A program made the translations under genes and the position numbers. From contig NZ_LMKM01000016.1 of assembly GCF_001421515.1 (NCBI RefSeq), positions 1 through 64,000 on the forward strand: a stretch of 64,000 nt of DNA, in the 5' to 3' direction. Position 1 is the stretch's first letter. Each line of letters opens with the position of its first letter. This DNA comes from Pedobacter sp. Leaf216. Lineage in GTDB: Bacteria > Bacteroidota > Bacteroidia > Sphingobacteriales > Sphingobacteriaceae. This document shows positions 1-9,960 of this stretch, piece after piece. The notes beneath the pieces are model-generated. The model was not told the DNA's origin, ran no database searches, and was given only the letters and a program-made list of their open reading frames with translations.

Positions 1-102
1 ACACCAAACGAAGTTATTCTAACAAACCGCCGTATACCGAACGGTACGTACGGTGGTGTGAGGAGACAGCAGGGAAACTAATTCCCTGCTTCTTACTCGA
101 TT
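1..102 (+). mobile_element. 3' end of a group II intron (domains V and VI)
   Basis: Positions 25-58 fold as a 34-nt group II domain V: a 9-bp lower stem (26-34 with 49-57, one G-U), a two-base bulge CG at 47-48, a 4-bp upper stem (35-38 with 43-46) and the loop GAAC. A domain VI-like hairpin follows (stem around 69-77 with 82-90), and the sequence ends in TTACTCGAT near 102, a typical 3' intron end with an unpaired A some eight bases before the junction. The intron-encoded reverse transcriptase would lie upstream, outside the window. The exact 3' splice site (101-103) is uncertain. Confidence 0.75.
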
Positions 103-180
103 ATAGTTTTTTGTTGTTTGGTCGATTTTCAAATTCTTTTCGATTAGGTTAAGGGTGGCACAATTGGGTTATAACGAATT

Positions 181-1815
181 CCGTACTTAGATTGCCAGAT
201 ACGCGTCCTGCTGAATTTATTTCAGCATCTATTGAAACAGAACAACTCAAATTAGAGATCCTGAAACAAGTTCAGGAAGATGATTGCGCTTAGGATTCAG
301 GAATACGGTATTGCCAGATACGCGTCCTGCTGAATTTATTTCAGCATCTATTGTAGCAGAACAAATCAATTTAAAGATCCTGAAACAAGTTCAGGAAGAC
401 GATTGCTCTTAGGATTCAGAAAGACGATTGCTCTAAGGATTCAGGAATACGATTGCTCTAAGGATTCAGGAATACGATTGCTCTTAGGATTCAGAAAGAC
501 GATATTGCCAGATACGTGTCCTGCTTAATTTATTTCAGCATTTATTGTAACAGAATAACTCAATTTAAAGATCCTGAAACAAGTTCAGGAAGACGATTGC
601 TCCTAGGATTCAGGAATACGATTGCGCTTAGGATTCAGAAAGACGATTGCGCTTAGGATTCAGGAATACGATATTGCCAGATACGCGTTCTGCTGAATTT
701 ATTTCAGCATCTATTTACAAAACAACTCAAGTTAAGATCCTGAAACAAGTTCAGGAAGACGATTGCGCTTTGGATTCAGGAAAACGATTGCTCTTAGGAT
801 TCAGGAATACGATTGCTCTTAGGATTCAGGAATACGATATTGCCATGCATGCGTCTTGCTGAATTTATTTCAGCATCTATTTACAAAAACTACTCAAATT
901 AGAGATCCTGAAACAAGTTCAGGAAGACGATTGCTCTTAGGATTCAGGAATACGATATTGCCGGGTTTGCGTCCTGCTGAATTCATTTCAGCATCTATTT
1001 ACAAAAACTACTCAAATTATAGATCCTGAAAAAAGTTCAGGAAGACGATTGCTCCAAGGATTCAGGAATACGATTGCGCTTAGGATTCAGAAAGACGATA
1101 TTGCCAGATATGCGTCCTGCTGAATTTATTTCAGCATCTATTTACAGAAACTACTCAAATTAGAGGTCCTGAAACAAGTTCAGGAAGACGATTGCGCTTA
1201 GGATTCACGAATACGATTGCTCCTAGGATTCAGGAATACGATATTGCCAGATACTCGTCCTGCTGAATTCATTTCAGCATCTATTTACAAAACAACTCAA
1301 GTTAAGATCCTGAAACAAGTTCAGGAAGACGATTGCGCTTTGGATTCAGGAAAACGATTGCTTTTAGGATTCAGGAATTCGATTGCGCTTTGGATTCAGG
1401 AAGACGATATTGCCAGATACGCGTCTTACTGAATTTATTTCAGCAACTATTGTAGCAGAACAACTCAAATTAAAGATCCTGAAACAAGTTCAGGAAGACG
1501 ATTGCTCATAGGATTCAGGAAGACGATTGCTCTTAGGATTCAGGAATACGGTATTGCCAGATACGCGTCCTGCTGAATTCATTTCAGCATCTATTTGCAA
1601 AAACAACTCAAGTTAAAGATCCTGAAACAAGTTCAGGAAGACGATTGCTCTTAGGATTTAGGAAGACGTTTGCTCTTAGTATTCAAGAATACGATATTGC
1701 CAGATACGCGTCCTGCTGAATTTATTTCAGCATCTATTGAAACAGAACAAATCAATTTAAAGATCCTAAAACAAGTTTAGGAATACGATTGCTCTTAGGA
1801 TTCAGGAAGACGATT
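181..1815. repeat. Composite tandem repeat array, 11 major units
   Basis: The motif TTGCCAGATA (with variants) recurs at about 192, 311, 505, 674, 840, 958, 1101, 1244, 1410, 1554 and 1697. Each major unit carries two short perfect inverted repeats, TGCTGAA-n5-TTCAGCA and TCCTGAA-n5-TTCAGGA, followed by one to four copies of a 25-bp minor unit (core GATTGCTCTTAGGATTCAGG). Unit lengths are therefore about 119, 143, 167 or 194 bp, that is 119 plus multiples of 25. No convincing coding sequence was found; short open frames inside it are by-products of the repeats. It lies between the intron end and the gene at 1957. Confidence 0.9.
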
Positions 1816-1956
1816 TTTGAATGCTAAAATCAAAACTGGTTTGCAAGTGATTTCCCTTACTAATCTCCCGCTCCATTTCTACATAATTGTTAAAGCCTGT
1901 TAAATAACAAAATTTAACAATTCATCGCGATACATTCGCATATAAATTAAATTACA

Positions 1957-2787
1957 ATGAATTTTAAAATACTCAATTTAGCTGTTTTTTCTATTATACT
2001 GGGTGGTCTTTCTGTTCGAGCACAAGATGTAGAAGAAAATATCCGGATGGTTAAACCTTTCAAGGCCGATGGCGTATCAAATGAATGGAACGAGCCGCTT
2101 AACCAATACAATGATGCCACTAAACTTGCTTTTGCCCTTGCAAACGATGATAAAAATCTATACATCATTATAGAATCGCTAGACCCACAAACCACTTTTA
2201 GTGTATTAAGGGGCGGAATTACGCTTAACATCAATACTGAAGGCAAGAAAAAGGATGGAATGAAGTTGACTTTTCCTTTAATGGATAGGCCTCCAATGCC
2301 AACAGAAGGAGAAGAACACCATGCGCCTCTATCGCCTGACGGAGCAACACACGATCCTGTAGCGATGAATAAAAGCATTCGAGTTTCGGGATTTAAAAAT
2401 ATACCCGATGGTGAGTTGCCAGCTACAAACCAAGTTGGATTAGAAACTGGAATGAGCATTCATCCCAATAGAGACCTAATTTACGAGTTGAGCATTCCAT
2501 TAGCACAATTACAGGTAGGTTTAGATCTTAAAAAAGCTTTGGTTTATAATATAAAAATTAATGAACCAAATAAATCTGGCTTTAAGAGAGAAGGTAAACC
2601 TGGAGGTGATGGCAATAGCAGAGGGAGATCAGGCGGTAGAGGCGGAATGGGTAGCGGAGGTATGGGCCGTGGCGGCATGGGCGGCGGTGGAAGAATGGGA
2701 GGTGGAGGTCAGCGACCATCGGATGGTGGTGAATCGACAGCAAAAACTTCTGATTTTTGGATAAAGTATAAGTTGGTAAAGGCTTAA
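1957..2787 (+). CDS. Exported protein with CBM9/DOMON-like domain and Gly-rich tail
   Basis: Length 276 aa. Residues 1-22 form a signal peptide ending RA-Q, so export to the periplasm or surface is expected. Residues about 30-205 contain a D-G-x(3)-EW start and a D-x-NLY strand, as seen in carbohydrate-binding family 9-like and DOMON beta-sandwich domains. From about 211 to 255 the chain is almost only Gly, Arg, Met and Ser (GGMG and GRGG repeats), then a last strand (DFWIKYKLVKA) closes the protein. The gene stands alone, downstream of the repeat array and convergent with the polyprenyl synthetase gene. Ligand and function are unknown; the CBM9-like reading is moderate. Confidence 0.75.
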   Translation: MNFKILNLAVFSIILGGLSVRAQDVEENIRMVKPFKADGVSNEWNEPLNQYNDATKLAFALANDDKNLYIIIESLDPQTTFSVLRGGITLNINTEGKKKDGMKLTFPLMDRPPMPTEGEEHHAPLSPDGATHDPVAMNKSIRVSGFKNIPDGELPATNQVGLETGMSIHPNRDLIYELSIPLAQLQVGLDLKKALVYNIKINEPNKSGFKREGKPGGDGNSRGRSGGRGGMGSGGMGRGGMGGGGRMGGGGQRPSDGGESTAKTSDFWIKYKLVKA

Positions 2788-2905
2788 CCTACTGATTTTA
2801 CCATTACGCATAAATACTTCATTGTGAGATAGTTGAGGAAAAAATCTTTAAATTTTAACGTAAAAAGTAATCAACAAATTCAGACTGAAGTGTAAAAGGA
2901 AATAC

Positions 2906-2952
2906 AGAGTTGTCAACTTTCTGGCCGTTTGGCTATAGAAGTTGACAACTCT
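2906..2952. terminator. Hairpin between convergent genes, likely bidirectional terminator
   Basis: Perfect 14-bp inverted repeat (2906-2919 with 2939-2952) and a 19-nt loop, placed between the ends of the genes at 2787 (+) and 2959 (-). No long T tract follows, so intrinsic termination is not certain. Confidence 0.55.
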
Positions 2953-2958
2953 CCTTAA

Positions 2959-3933
2959 TTAATACTCCCTGGCCATTAATTGCTCTGTAAGCGTTAATAG
3001 ATTTGATTTCTTTTCATCACTCACATTAATCTGTGCGAATACTGCTAAAGCTTTGTTAAGGTAATTGTTCATGCTTTCTTTGGCAATATCCTGAATGTCC
3101 AAAGTATCGTATACCTGGCGTACAGTATCTATTTTTTCTTGTGAGTTAAATTCTTTATATGCCGTCCAGGTATCTAATGAAGCCCTGGTTTCTCCATCGG
3201 CAAGTTCAAAGGCTTTTAATAAGAGAAAGGTTTTTTTATTGGCAATAATATCGCCACCAACCTGTTTCCCGAATTTTTCAGGATCAGCGTAAACATCTAA
3301 AATATCATCCTGTAATTGAAAAGCAATACCAATGTTTTCGCCAAACTGATAAATTAAATCTGCATCTTTTTCTGATGCACCAGCGATGATTGCTCCAAGC
3401 TTTAATGCGCCACCTAAGAGAACAGCCGTTTTTAACCTGATCATGTTGATGTATTCTTCAATACTTACGTCATCGCGGCCTTCAAATTCCATATCCAGTT
3501 GCTGGCCTTCGCAAACACCTTGTGCAGTTGCATTAAATGTGTTTAATACAGGACCTAAGAATGCAGAATTAACTTTTGCGAGGTTTTTGTTCGCTTCAAC
3601 CATCATTACATCACCACTTAAAATGGCAATATTTGTGCTCCATTTTTCGTGTACAGTAGCTTTGCCTCTGCGCAGTGGTGCATTGTCCATAATGTCGTCG
3701 TGAACCAGTGTGAAGTTATGAAAAACCTCAATGGCCATTGCGGCGTGGATTGATTCATTTGCATCTTCTCCAAACAATTCTGTTGCCATCAAAACCAGGA
3801 GTGGCCTAACACGTTTGCCACCAAGGTTGATAATGTAAGTAATCGGATCGTAAAGCTGTTTTGGGTGATCCGGAAACTTTAAATTTTGTATTGCAGTATC
3901 TAAAATTTGTTGTAATTGCTCTGTAGTATGCAT
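2959..3933 (-). CDS. Polyprenyl diphosphate synthase
   Basis: Length 324 aa, normal for an all-alpha trans-isoprenyl diphosphate synthase. It condenses isopentenyl diphosphate with an allylic diphosphate to build polyprenyl chains, in Bacteroidota usually for menaquinone or other lipids. Visible motifs are GGKRVRP (about 38-44), the first aspartate-rich motif DDIMD (79-83) within LVHDDIMDNAPLRRG, and the second motif DDILD followed by a KQVGGDI segment near residues 205-225. Product length cannot be read with certainty. It starts 48 bp after the RNase R stop on the same strand, so the two are probably co-transcribed. No signal peptide; cytosolic. Confidence 0.9.
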   Translation of the reverse strand: MHTTEQLQQILDTAIQNLKFPDHPKQLYDPITYIINLGGKRVRPLLVLMATELFGEDANESIHAAMAIEVFHNFTLVHDDIMDNAPLRRGKATVHEKWSTNIAILSGDVMMVEANKNLAKVNSAFLGPVLNTFNATAQGVCEGQQLDMEFEGRDDVSIEEYINMIRLKTAVLLGGALKLGAIIAGASEKDADLIYQFGENIGIAFQLQDDILDVYADPEKFGKQVGGDIIANKKTFLLLKAFELADGETRASLDTWTAYKEFNSQEKIDTVRQVYDTLDIQDIAKESMNNYLNKALAVFAQINVSDEKKSNLLTLTEQLMAREY

Positions 3934-3981
3934 TTGTAATTATTGCGAAAACACTGTGTTTAAGACACAATTTTATATTTT

Positions 3982-6114
3982 TTAATCTGGAATTAAGGTG
4001 AAATCGATTTGTCGTTTAGAAAGATCTACTTTTTTCACCCTAATCATCACTTCATCTCCCAACTGGTACTTTTTCTTTTTACGCTGACCAACAATACAGT
4101 AATTTTTCTCATCGAGTACATAAAAATCGTCTGATATATCCCTTAAACGGATCATTCCTTCGCATTTGTTCTCTTCGATTTCTACGTACATGCCCCATTC
4201 AGTAACACCTGAAATAATGCCTTTATATTCGGTACCGATATTGTTTTCTAAGTATTCGGCTTGTTTGTATTTAATGGAAGCGCGTTCTGCATCTGCAGCT
4301 CTTTTCTCCATCGCTGATGAATGTACACAGGCCACTTCGTAAAATTCCATATCAGCCGATTTGCCGCCATCCAAATAAGTTTGTAAAAGCCTGTGTGCCA
4401 TTACATCGGGATAACGACGGATAGGGGAAGTAAAGTGGGTATAATATTCGAATGCCAGGCCATAATGACTGGTTTTTTTAGTTGAATATATGGCTTTTGC
4501 CATTGAGCGGATCGCAAGCGATGTAAGAATATTTTGTTCTTTTTTTCCTTCAACATCAGCCATTAAATTATTTAAAGATTTGGCAATTTCTTTGTCTGAT
4601 TTTGTATTGATTTTGTAACCGAAACGGGAAGCAAAAGTTGCAAAGGTATTTAAGGTTTCCATGTTTGGCGAATCGTGTACCCGATAAACAAAAGTTAATT
4701 TGTCTTTTCCCTTTGTTTTCTTGGCAATAAATTCGGCTACTTTCCGATTGGCCAAAAGCATATAATCTTCGATGAGTTTATGCGCATCTTTACGTTCTTT
4801 AACATATACACCTATTGGTTTTCCAGATTCGTCTAATTTGAATTTTACTTCGGTACTTTCGAAACTGATGGCACCATTTTTAAATTTACGATCGCGCAGA
4901 ATATAAGCCAACTCATTCAGTTTTAAAATCTCCTGAGCGTAGTCTCCAGCCTTGTTCTCGATTACTTCCTGTGCTTCTTCATAACTGAACCTCCTGTCTG
5001 AATGGATAACCGTTCTTCCATACCATTCGGATTGAATATTGGCTTGCTCATCCAGTTCGAAAACTGCTGCAAAGCACAATTTGTCTTCGTGAGGACGTAA
5101 TGAACATACACCATTACTTAAGCGTTCGGGCAACATCGGAATTACACGATCTACCAGGTAAACAGAAGTGGCACGGCTGTACGCTTCTTTATCCAGTTCA
5201 GTTCCCTGAATTACATAGTGTGAAACATCAGCAATATGTACCCCGATTTCATGATTTCCGTTAGGAAGTTTTTGATAAGAGATGGCGTCATCGAAATCTT
5301 TCGCATCAGCCGGATCTATGGTAAAGGTTAAAACATTTCTAAAATCTTTTCTTTTGGCAATTTCTGATGAAGGAATTTCTTCAGGAATGGCGTTTGCTTC
5401 ACGTTCCACTTGTGGAGGAAATTCGAGTGGGAAACCGTATTGTGCTAAAATTGCATTCATTTCGGTATTATTCTCACCCTGGTTGCCCAACACGTGTTTA
5501 ACAATTCCTATTGGATTTTTAGCACTTTCGGGCCAATCTGATAAGGTTACCAATACGCGCTGACCGTTTTTTGCATCATGGGTATCGGCCAGAGGGACAA
5601 AAATATCGTGCATCATTTTTTTATCGTCTGCAATTACAAAAGCAAAACGATCGGATATTTTAATTACACCAGTGAAATCTGATTTGGCTCTTTTTATAAT
5701 TTCAACAACTTCACCGTCATTTTTACGGCCGCTTTTTTTCGCGAAAACATAAGCCTTTACAGTGTCGCCGTGTAAAGCATTTTTAAGCTTACGTGGGGCA
5801 ACGAATATATCTTTCTCAAATTCATCTTCGGGTACAATGTATGCGGAACCATCGGCAGTCATATCAACCGTTCCGATTATGAAGTTTTGAAGTTCTTTAA
5901 GTTTAAATTTACCTTTTTCAGGCTCTAAGAAAATTCCTGCACCTTTTCCCTCTTTTAAGATTTCCAGAATCGTTTCTCTAGATTCCTGATCGTTCAAATT
6001 TAATTTCGCCGAAACCTGCTTGTAATTAAGCAGCTGATTATTGTTTTTTTCAAAAACATCACTAACCAATTGATTCAGAACCAATTTTATATTTGCCGAT
6101 TTTTTCTTTGCCAT
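3982..6114 (-). CDS. rnr: Ribonuclease R
   Basis: Length 710 aa, normal for RNase R of this phylum. It is a processive 3'-5' exoribonuclease of the RNB family that degrades structured RNA. The order is an N-terminal winged-helix/cold-shock region (about 1-230), the RNB domain with the catalytic metal-binding segment DPADAKDFDDAIS (267-279) and later HFTSPIRRYPD, then a C-terminal S1 domain (VTEWGMYVEIEE onward) ending in a short basic tail. All four catalytic Asp positions appear present. The start ATG at 6114 fits the family N-terminus (MAKKK). First gene of a probable pair with the polyprenyl synthetase. Confidence 0.95.
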   Translation of the reverse strand: MAKKKSANIKLVLNQLVSDVFEKNNNQLLNYKQVSAKLNLNDQESRETILEILKEGKGAGIFLEPEKGKFKLKELQNFIIGTVDMTADGSAYIVPEDEFEKDIFVAPRKLKNALHGDTVKAYVFAKKSGRKNDGEVVEIIKRAKSDFTGVIKISDRFAFVIADDKKMMHDIFVPLADTHDAKNGQRVLVTLSDWPESAKNPIGIVKHVLGNQGENNTEMNAILAQYGFPLEFPPQVEREANAIPEEIPSSEIAKRKDFRNVLTFTIDPADAKDFDDAISYQKLPNGNHEIGVHIADVSHYVIQGTELDKEAYSRATSVYLVDRVIPMLPERLSNGVCSLRPHEDKLCFAAVFELDEQANIQSEWYGRTVIHSDRRFSYEEAQEVIENKAGDYAQEILKLNELAYILRDRKFKNGAISFESTEVKFKLDESGKPIGVYVKERKDAHKLIEDYMLLANRKVAEFIAKKTKGKDKLTFVYRVHDSPNMETLNTFATFASRFGYKINTKSDKEIAKSLNNLMADVEGKKEQNILTSLAIRSMAKAIYSTKKTSHYGLAFEYYTHFTSPIRRYPDVMAHRLLQTYLDGGKSADMEFYEVACVHSSAMEKRAADAERASIKYKQAEYLENNIGTEYKGIISGVTEWGMYVEIEENKCEGMIRLRDISDDFYVLDEKNYCIVGQRKKKKYQLGDEVMIRVKKVDLSKRQIDFTLIPD

Positions 6115-6387
6115 ATGCTAAACTGAATTTACCGAAGATACAGAAAAGATGCTCAGGATGGAAAATATAGCAGACAATATGTAAAATGAATGATGGTTTT
6201 TAGTTCATCTGTTTATCGTCTATTTGTGGATTGATATTTGAAATTTCCTACGGTTTTATGTTTCATGATTCATTTTCAATAACAGTGAAGCTAGCGATCT
6301 GACTATTAACTATTGACCAACATCCATTAAAAAATAAATAAAATTTCATTTTTAACCCTATTTCCGTTAATCGTAGCATCTTATAAG

Positions 6388-7440
6388 CTACAAGCCCGTG
6401 CTTAACTTAATCTCAGCATAGTTAATCTTTTTTCTTTCTGCTGTGTAGGTTAAATGTATGTTTCCTTTTTTGTCCTGAATAATTGCTGGGTAGCTGTATT
6501 CACCTTTGTCGTGCTTTTCCAAAGTGTAAATGTCCTGCCAGTTTTTTCCATCTGCAGAAATAGCTAATTTCAAAATTGATCTTCCTTCCCACCAATTTTT
6601 TCCTGATATTAAAGGATTGTAAATCAACAATTGCCTTCCATCCGCTAAAGTAACTGCATCGCTTCCTGAATTTGGATTTGGCATAGTTGTGGCACTTAGT
6701 TTAGACCAGTTTTCGCCATTATCTTCCGACCAGCTTTCTACAATTACATTTTGCCTGCTTCTACATAACAACTGTAATTTTCCGTTAGGATAAGATAAAA
6801 TAGAGGGTTGTATTACTCCGAAAGTATCACAATTGATTTCAATTTTCTTCCAGTTTTTTACATCACTATCAGATTTTTCAATGTGAATTTTCCATGTTTT
6901 TTCATCTAAACTCTCGGTGCTTGATGGATATAGAATTGTTCCGTTTTTAAGCTGAACAGGTTTATTTTTTATCGGACCTAAAAACCCCTGAGGAAGCTTT
7001 TTAGCAGCCGACCAGGTTTTGCCGTCATTATTTGATATTTTATATTCTGCCCACCATGCCCTGGGGTTTGCACCAACTTTATAATGTAAAAATAAAGTTC
7101 CGTTTCTGGTTTTAAACAATACAGGGTTCCAACAGGCTATCGGAAGGTTATTACTTGTTATGCCTGTGGCAATTTTAATGGGTGTACTCCACTTGCCATG
7201 TTCTTGTGTTGCTATCCAAATTGCAACATCGTTACTTCCTTCATGTTTTCCGCCAAACCAGGCGGCCATTATTGTGCCTTTTTTCAGCTCGCAAAGTGTA
7301 GAGGCATGGCAGGCTTCAAATGGTGCATGCTCAAAAATACTCTCTCTTTTTATAACTGTAACCAACGTATTTCGTTGAGCAATGCAGTTAAAAGAAAGTA
7401 AAAAGAGTATGATTAACAAAAATATTTTTTGCTTAGGCAT
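6388..7440 (-). CDS. Secreted sialidase-like BNR-repeat glycosidase
   Basis: Length 350 aa. A signal peptide (MPKQKIFLLIILFLLSFNCIAQ) directs export. The body has several Asp-box/BNR motifs of the S-x-D-x-G-x-x-W type (SNDGKTW, SEDNGENW, SADGKNW), which mark six-bladed sialidase propellers, and a typical start with CHASTLCEL and AAWFGGKHEG. It fits the sialidase-superfamily proteins of Bacteroidetes that are annotated as exo-alpha-sialidase, but a clear RIP arginine motif is not seen, so sialic acid specificity is not shown. It begins 5 bp after the ABC ATPase stop; with the exonuclease gene it forms a three-gene minus-strand operon. Confidence 0.8.
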   Translation of the reverse strand: MPKQKIFLLIILFLLSFNCIAQRNTLVTVIKRESIFEHAPFEACHASTLCELKKGTIMAAWFGGKHEGSNDVAIWIATQEHGKWSTPIKIATGITSNNLPIACWNPVLFKTRNGTLFLHYKVGANPRAWWAEYKISNNDGKTWSAAKKLPQGFLGPIKNKPVQLKNGTILYPSSTESLDEKTWKIHIEKSDSDVKNWKKIEINCDTFGVIQPSILSYPNGKLQLLCRSRQNVIVESWSEDNGENWSKLSATTMPNPNSGSDAVTLADGRQLLIYNPLISGKNWWEGRSILKLAISADGKNWQDIYTLEKHDKGEYSYPAIIQDKKGNIHLTYTAERKKINYAEIKLSTGL

Positions 7441-7445
7441 AGCAA

Positions 7446-9149
7446 TTAATTTCCAGGAATGGCGGCGATTAATTTTTTGGTATATTCTGCTTTTGGGCTA
7501 TAGAATATTTGTTCAGGAAAACCTTCTTCTTCAATTTTTCCTTTATTCATAACCAATATCCGATCTGAAATATGTTTTACAACGGCTAAATCATGAGAAA
7601 TGAAAATATAGGTAAGCCCAAATTCGCGCTGAAGATCCTTAATTAGGTTTAAAACCTGTGCCTGTACTGAAACATCCAGGGCGGATACGGATTCATCACA
7701 GATGATGAATTTAGGTTTTAAGGCCAAAGCCCTGGCAATTACTACGCGCTGTCGTTGCCCGCCACTAAACTCATGTGGATACCGGTTATAATGTTCAGCT
7801 TTTAAACCTACTTTATCCAACAATTCCAACACCTTTTGTTTACGTTCGGCATCATTGTGGTGTAGTTTATGAACTTGTAAGGGTTCTAATATCGACTGAC
7901 CAATACTTAATTTAGGATTTAGCGAGGCGTAGGGATCCTGAAAAATGATTTGAATGTCTTTCCTTAATTTTCGCAGATCACTTTTTGAAATGTGTGTAAT
8001 ATCATCTCCATCGAATATGATTTCGCCAGATGTTGGCTGGATCAATCTTAAAATGGTACGCCCCAGCGTAGTTTTACCACAGCCAGATTCACCAACCAAA
8101 CCTAAAGTCTCGCCAGGAAATACTTCGAAATTTAAATTATCAACAGCTTTAACATAATCAGTTGTTTTGCCAAATATACCCTGGTTTATGGGATACCAGG
8201 TACATAAATTCTTAATCTGGAGCAAAGGTTGTTGTGCATACAATTTCTCCCTTCGCGCTTCAATCTCAGTCGCAGTTAATTGATTTGCTGCTTGTAAATG
8301 TGCTGAAGCATCTTCAATCTTTCCGGTGAGGAAATCAGCTACGATAGGCAATTTCTTTAATTGTAAGTTAGGGGAGGGCCTGCAGGCGAGTAAACCTTTG
8401 GTATATGGGTGTTGAGGATTTTCAAAAATTGATTTTGCCGGTCCTTGTTCTACAATTTCACCTTTGTACATTACGGCAACTTCGTCGGCAATTTCATTTA
8501 CTACCCCCAAATCGTGAGAAATAAAAATCATTGCCATATTCCGTTCCTGTTTCAGTTTTAACAGGAGCTGTAAAATTGTTTTCTGAACAGTAACGTCTAA
8601 AGCTGTCGTAGGTTCGTCGGCGATTAATAATTTTGGATCGCAACTTAATGCCATGGCAATCATTACCCTTTGCTTTTGTCCGCCTGATATTTGGTGAGGG
8701 TAACTGTCGAAAATTTTTTCTGGTCGTGGTAACTGCACTTCGTTAAAAAGTGCGATGGTATGTTTTTTTGCTTCAGTTTTACCCACTTTTTGATGCAGCA
8801 TAATGGCTTCAGCCACCTGTTCACCACAAGTAAAAACTGGATTTAGAGAAGTCATAGGTTCCTGGAAAATCATTGAAATCTGATTTCCCCTGATCTGACG
8901 GATTTCGTTTGAGCTGAGATTGAGCAAACTAATGTCTTCAAAATCGATATCTCCGGTGATTTTTGCCGATTTTTCATCATGTAAGCGCATAATGGAGAAA
9001 GAGGTTACCGACTTCCCGGAGCCTGATTCGCCAACAATACCCAAAACAGTTCCTTTTTTTACATTAAAACTAATCTGTTTTACAGCCTTAAACCAAGTTT
9101 TCTCATCTTGGTTATAAAAATCGATATTTAAATGCGCAACGTTTAACAT
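7446..9149 (-). CDS. Dipeptide/oligopeptide-type ABC transporter ATPase, two fused domains
   Basis: Length 567 aa, the usual size of fused DppD-DppF-like ATPases (compare GsiA, YejF). Domain 1 has Walker A GESGSGKS, signature ISGGQKQRV and Walker [13 protein letters not shown]; domain 2 has [17 protein letters not shown] and [12 protein letters not shown]. Each domain is followed by an oligopeptide-type C-terminal extension (QHPYTKGLL and AEYTKKLI). It would energise peptide or nickel-type import with permeases that are not in this window. The start codon overlaps the stop of the upstream exonuclease gene by one base (TAATG), so translation is probably coupled. Confidence 0.92.
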   Translation of the reverse strand: MLNVAHLNIDFYNQDEKTWFKAVKQISFNVKKGTVLGIVGESGSGKSVTSFSIMRLHDEKSAKITGDIDFEDISLLNLSSNEIRQIRGNQISMIFQEPMTSLNPVFTCGEQVAEAIMLHQKVGKTEAKKHTIALFNEVQLPRPEKIFDSYPHQISGGQKQRVMIAMALSCDPKLLIADEPTTALDVTVQKTILQLLLKLKQERNMAMIFISHDLGVVNEIADEVAVMYKGEIVEQGPAKSIFENPQHPYTKGLLACRPSPNLQLKKLPIVADFLTGKIEDASAHLQAANQLTATEIEARREKLYAQQPLLQIKNLCTWYPINQGIFGKTTDYVKAVDNLNFEVFPGETLGLVGESGCGKTTLGRTILRLIQPTSGEIIFDGDDITHISKSDLRKLRKDIQIIFQDPYASLNPKLSIGQSILEPLQVHKLHHNDAERKQKVLELLDKVGLKAEHYNRYPHEFSGGQRQRVVIARALALKPKFIICDESVSALDVSVQAQVLNLIKDLQREFGLTYIFISHDLAVVKHISDRILVMNKGKIEEEGFPEQIFYSPKAEYTKKLIAAIPGN

Positions 9150-9862
9150 TAGGCTACAATTGTAATGTTTTCTGCTGGAATAACATCCATACCTTTAAAT
9201 TTTAACAGTACCTGGGCGGTAGTAATTACATCTTTCTGGCAATAGGTAACAATCCGATCGAGATTTTTTTCTTCATAATAAACCTGCCTTACCTGAGCGC
9301 CATTAATGTCATCTTTAGGCGTGGGGATGTCTAAAATTGCTGCCAATAAATTTAAAGAGGTAAAATGTTTGTAATCGCCAAATTTCCAGAGTTCCATCGT
9401 ATCAATATGATTTACTTCCCAAGGTTTTTTACCCGAAAGTTGTAGCTGAACAGGTATTTCAATTCCATTTACGAGTAACCTGCGGCAAATATAGGGGAAA
9501 TCGAATTCCTTTCCATTGTGTGCACAAAACATTAAGGTTGGTATCTGTTTACTTAATAAAGATGAAAATTGTTGCAATATTTCCTTTTCATCGTCACCAA
9601 ATAAGGATTTGATTCTCAAAGTACTTGATTTTTCGTTTTCATTGTAAATTCCCATGCTGATACAGATGATTTTTCCAAATTCAGCCATTATTCCGGCTTT
9701 TTCGTAAAACTCTTCTGCCGTTTGTTCAGAATTTCGCTGATAATGCGTTTTTTGATCCCAAAGTTCTTGAAATTGTGGAGGTACATCTTGATAAGATGGG
9801 TATTGTGGTACAGTTTCGATATCGATAACCATAACCTGATTGAGATCTAACGCCTTTAGCAT
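9149..9862 (-). CDS. 3'-5' exonuclease, PolB-like (DEDDy)
   Basis: Length 237 aa. The three exonuclease motifs are readable: ExoI DIET (residues 14-17), ExoII around FCAHNGKEFDFPYI, and ExoIII YCQKDVITT with the Y-x(3)-D pattern of DEDDy enzymes. This matches the predicted PolB-type 3'-5' exonuclease family common in Bacteroidota; its cellular substrate is not established. It is cytosolic, with no signal peptide. It opens the minus-strand operon with the ABC ATPase (1-base overlap) and the sialidase-like gene; the functional link to them is unclear. Confidence 0.85.
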   Translation of the reverse strand: MLKALDLNQVMVIDIETVPQYPSYQDVPPQFQELWDQKTHYQRNSEQTAEEFYEKAGIMAEFGKIICISMGIYNENEKSSTLRIKSLFGDDEKEILQQFSSLLSKQIPTLMFCAHNGKEFDFPYICRRLLVNGIEIPVQLQLSGKKPWEVNHIDTMELWKFGDYKHFTSLNLLAAILDIPTPKDDINGAQVRQVYYEEKNLDRIVTYCQKDVITTAQVLLKFKGMDVIPAENITIVA

Positions 9863-9948
9863 AATATAAATAGGTTTCTGTCAACAATTTACAATTTTGA
9901 TTTCAAAATCTCCTATGCAAACAATTAAACATTACAACTTAAATTTTA

Positions 9949-9956
9949 TAAGTTTG
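9949..9956 (+). promoter_or_regulatory. Bacteroidota -7 box (TAAGTTTG) of the DUF1579 gene
   Basis: An exact TAnnTTTG match ends 4 bp before the ATG at 9961, so transcription would start at or next to the start codon (leaderless mRNA). Confidence 0.5.
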
Positions 9957-9960
9957 GATT

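Noticed and set aside
647-862. 71-codon open frame in the first array
   Set aside because: It reads straight through repeat units, and a near-identical frame recurs at 1217-1432; the composition is that of the DNA repeat, not of a protein.
1217-1432. Second 71-codon open frame in the first array
   Set aside because: Same repeat-derived frame as at 647-862, without promoter box or protein features.
181-1815. CRISPR array
   Set aside because: No unique spacers of constant length; the whole unit is repeated, and no cas gene is present.
5282-5563. 93-codon plus-strand frame inside rnr
   Set aside because: Antisense shadow of a well-supported gene, no features of its own.
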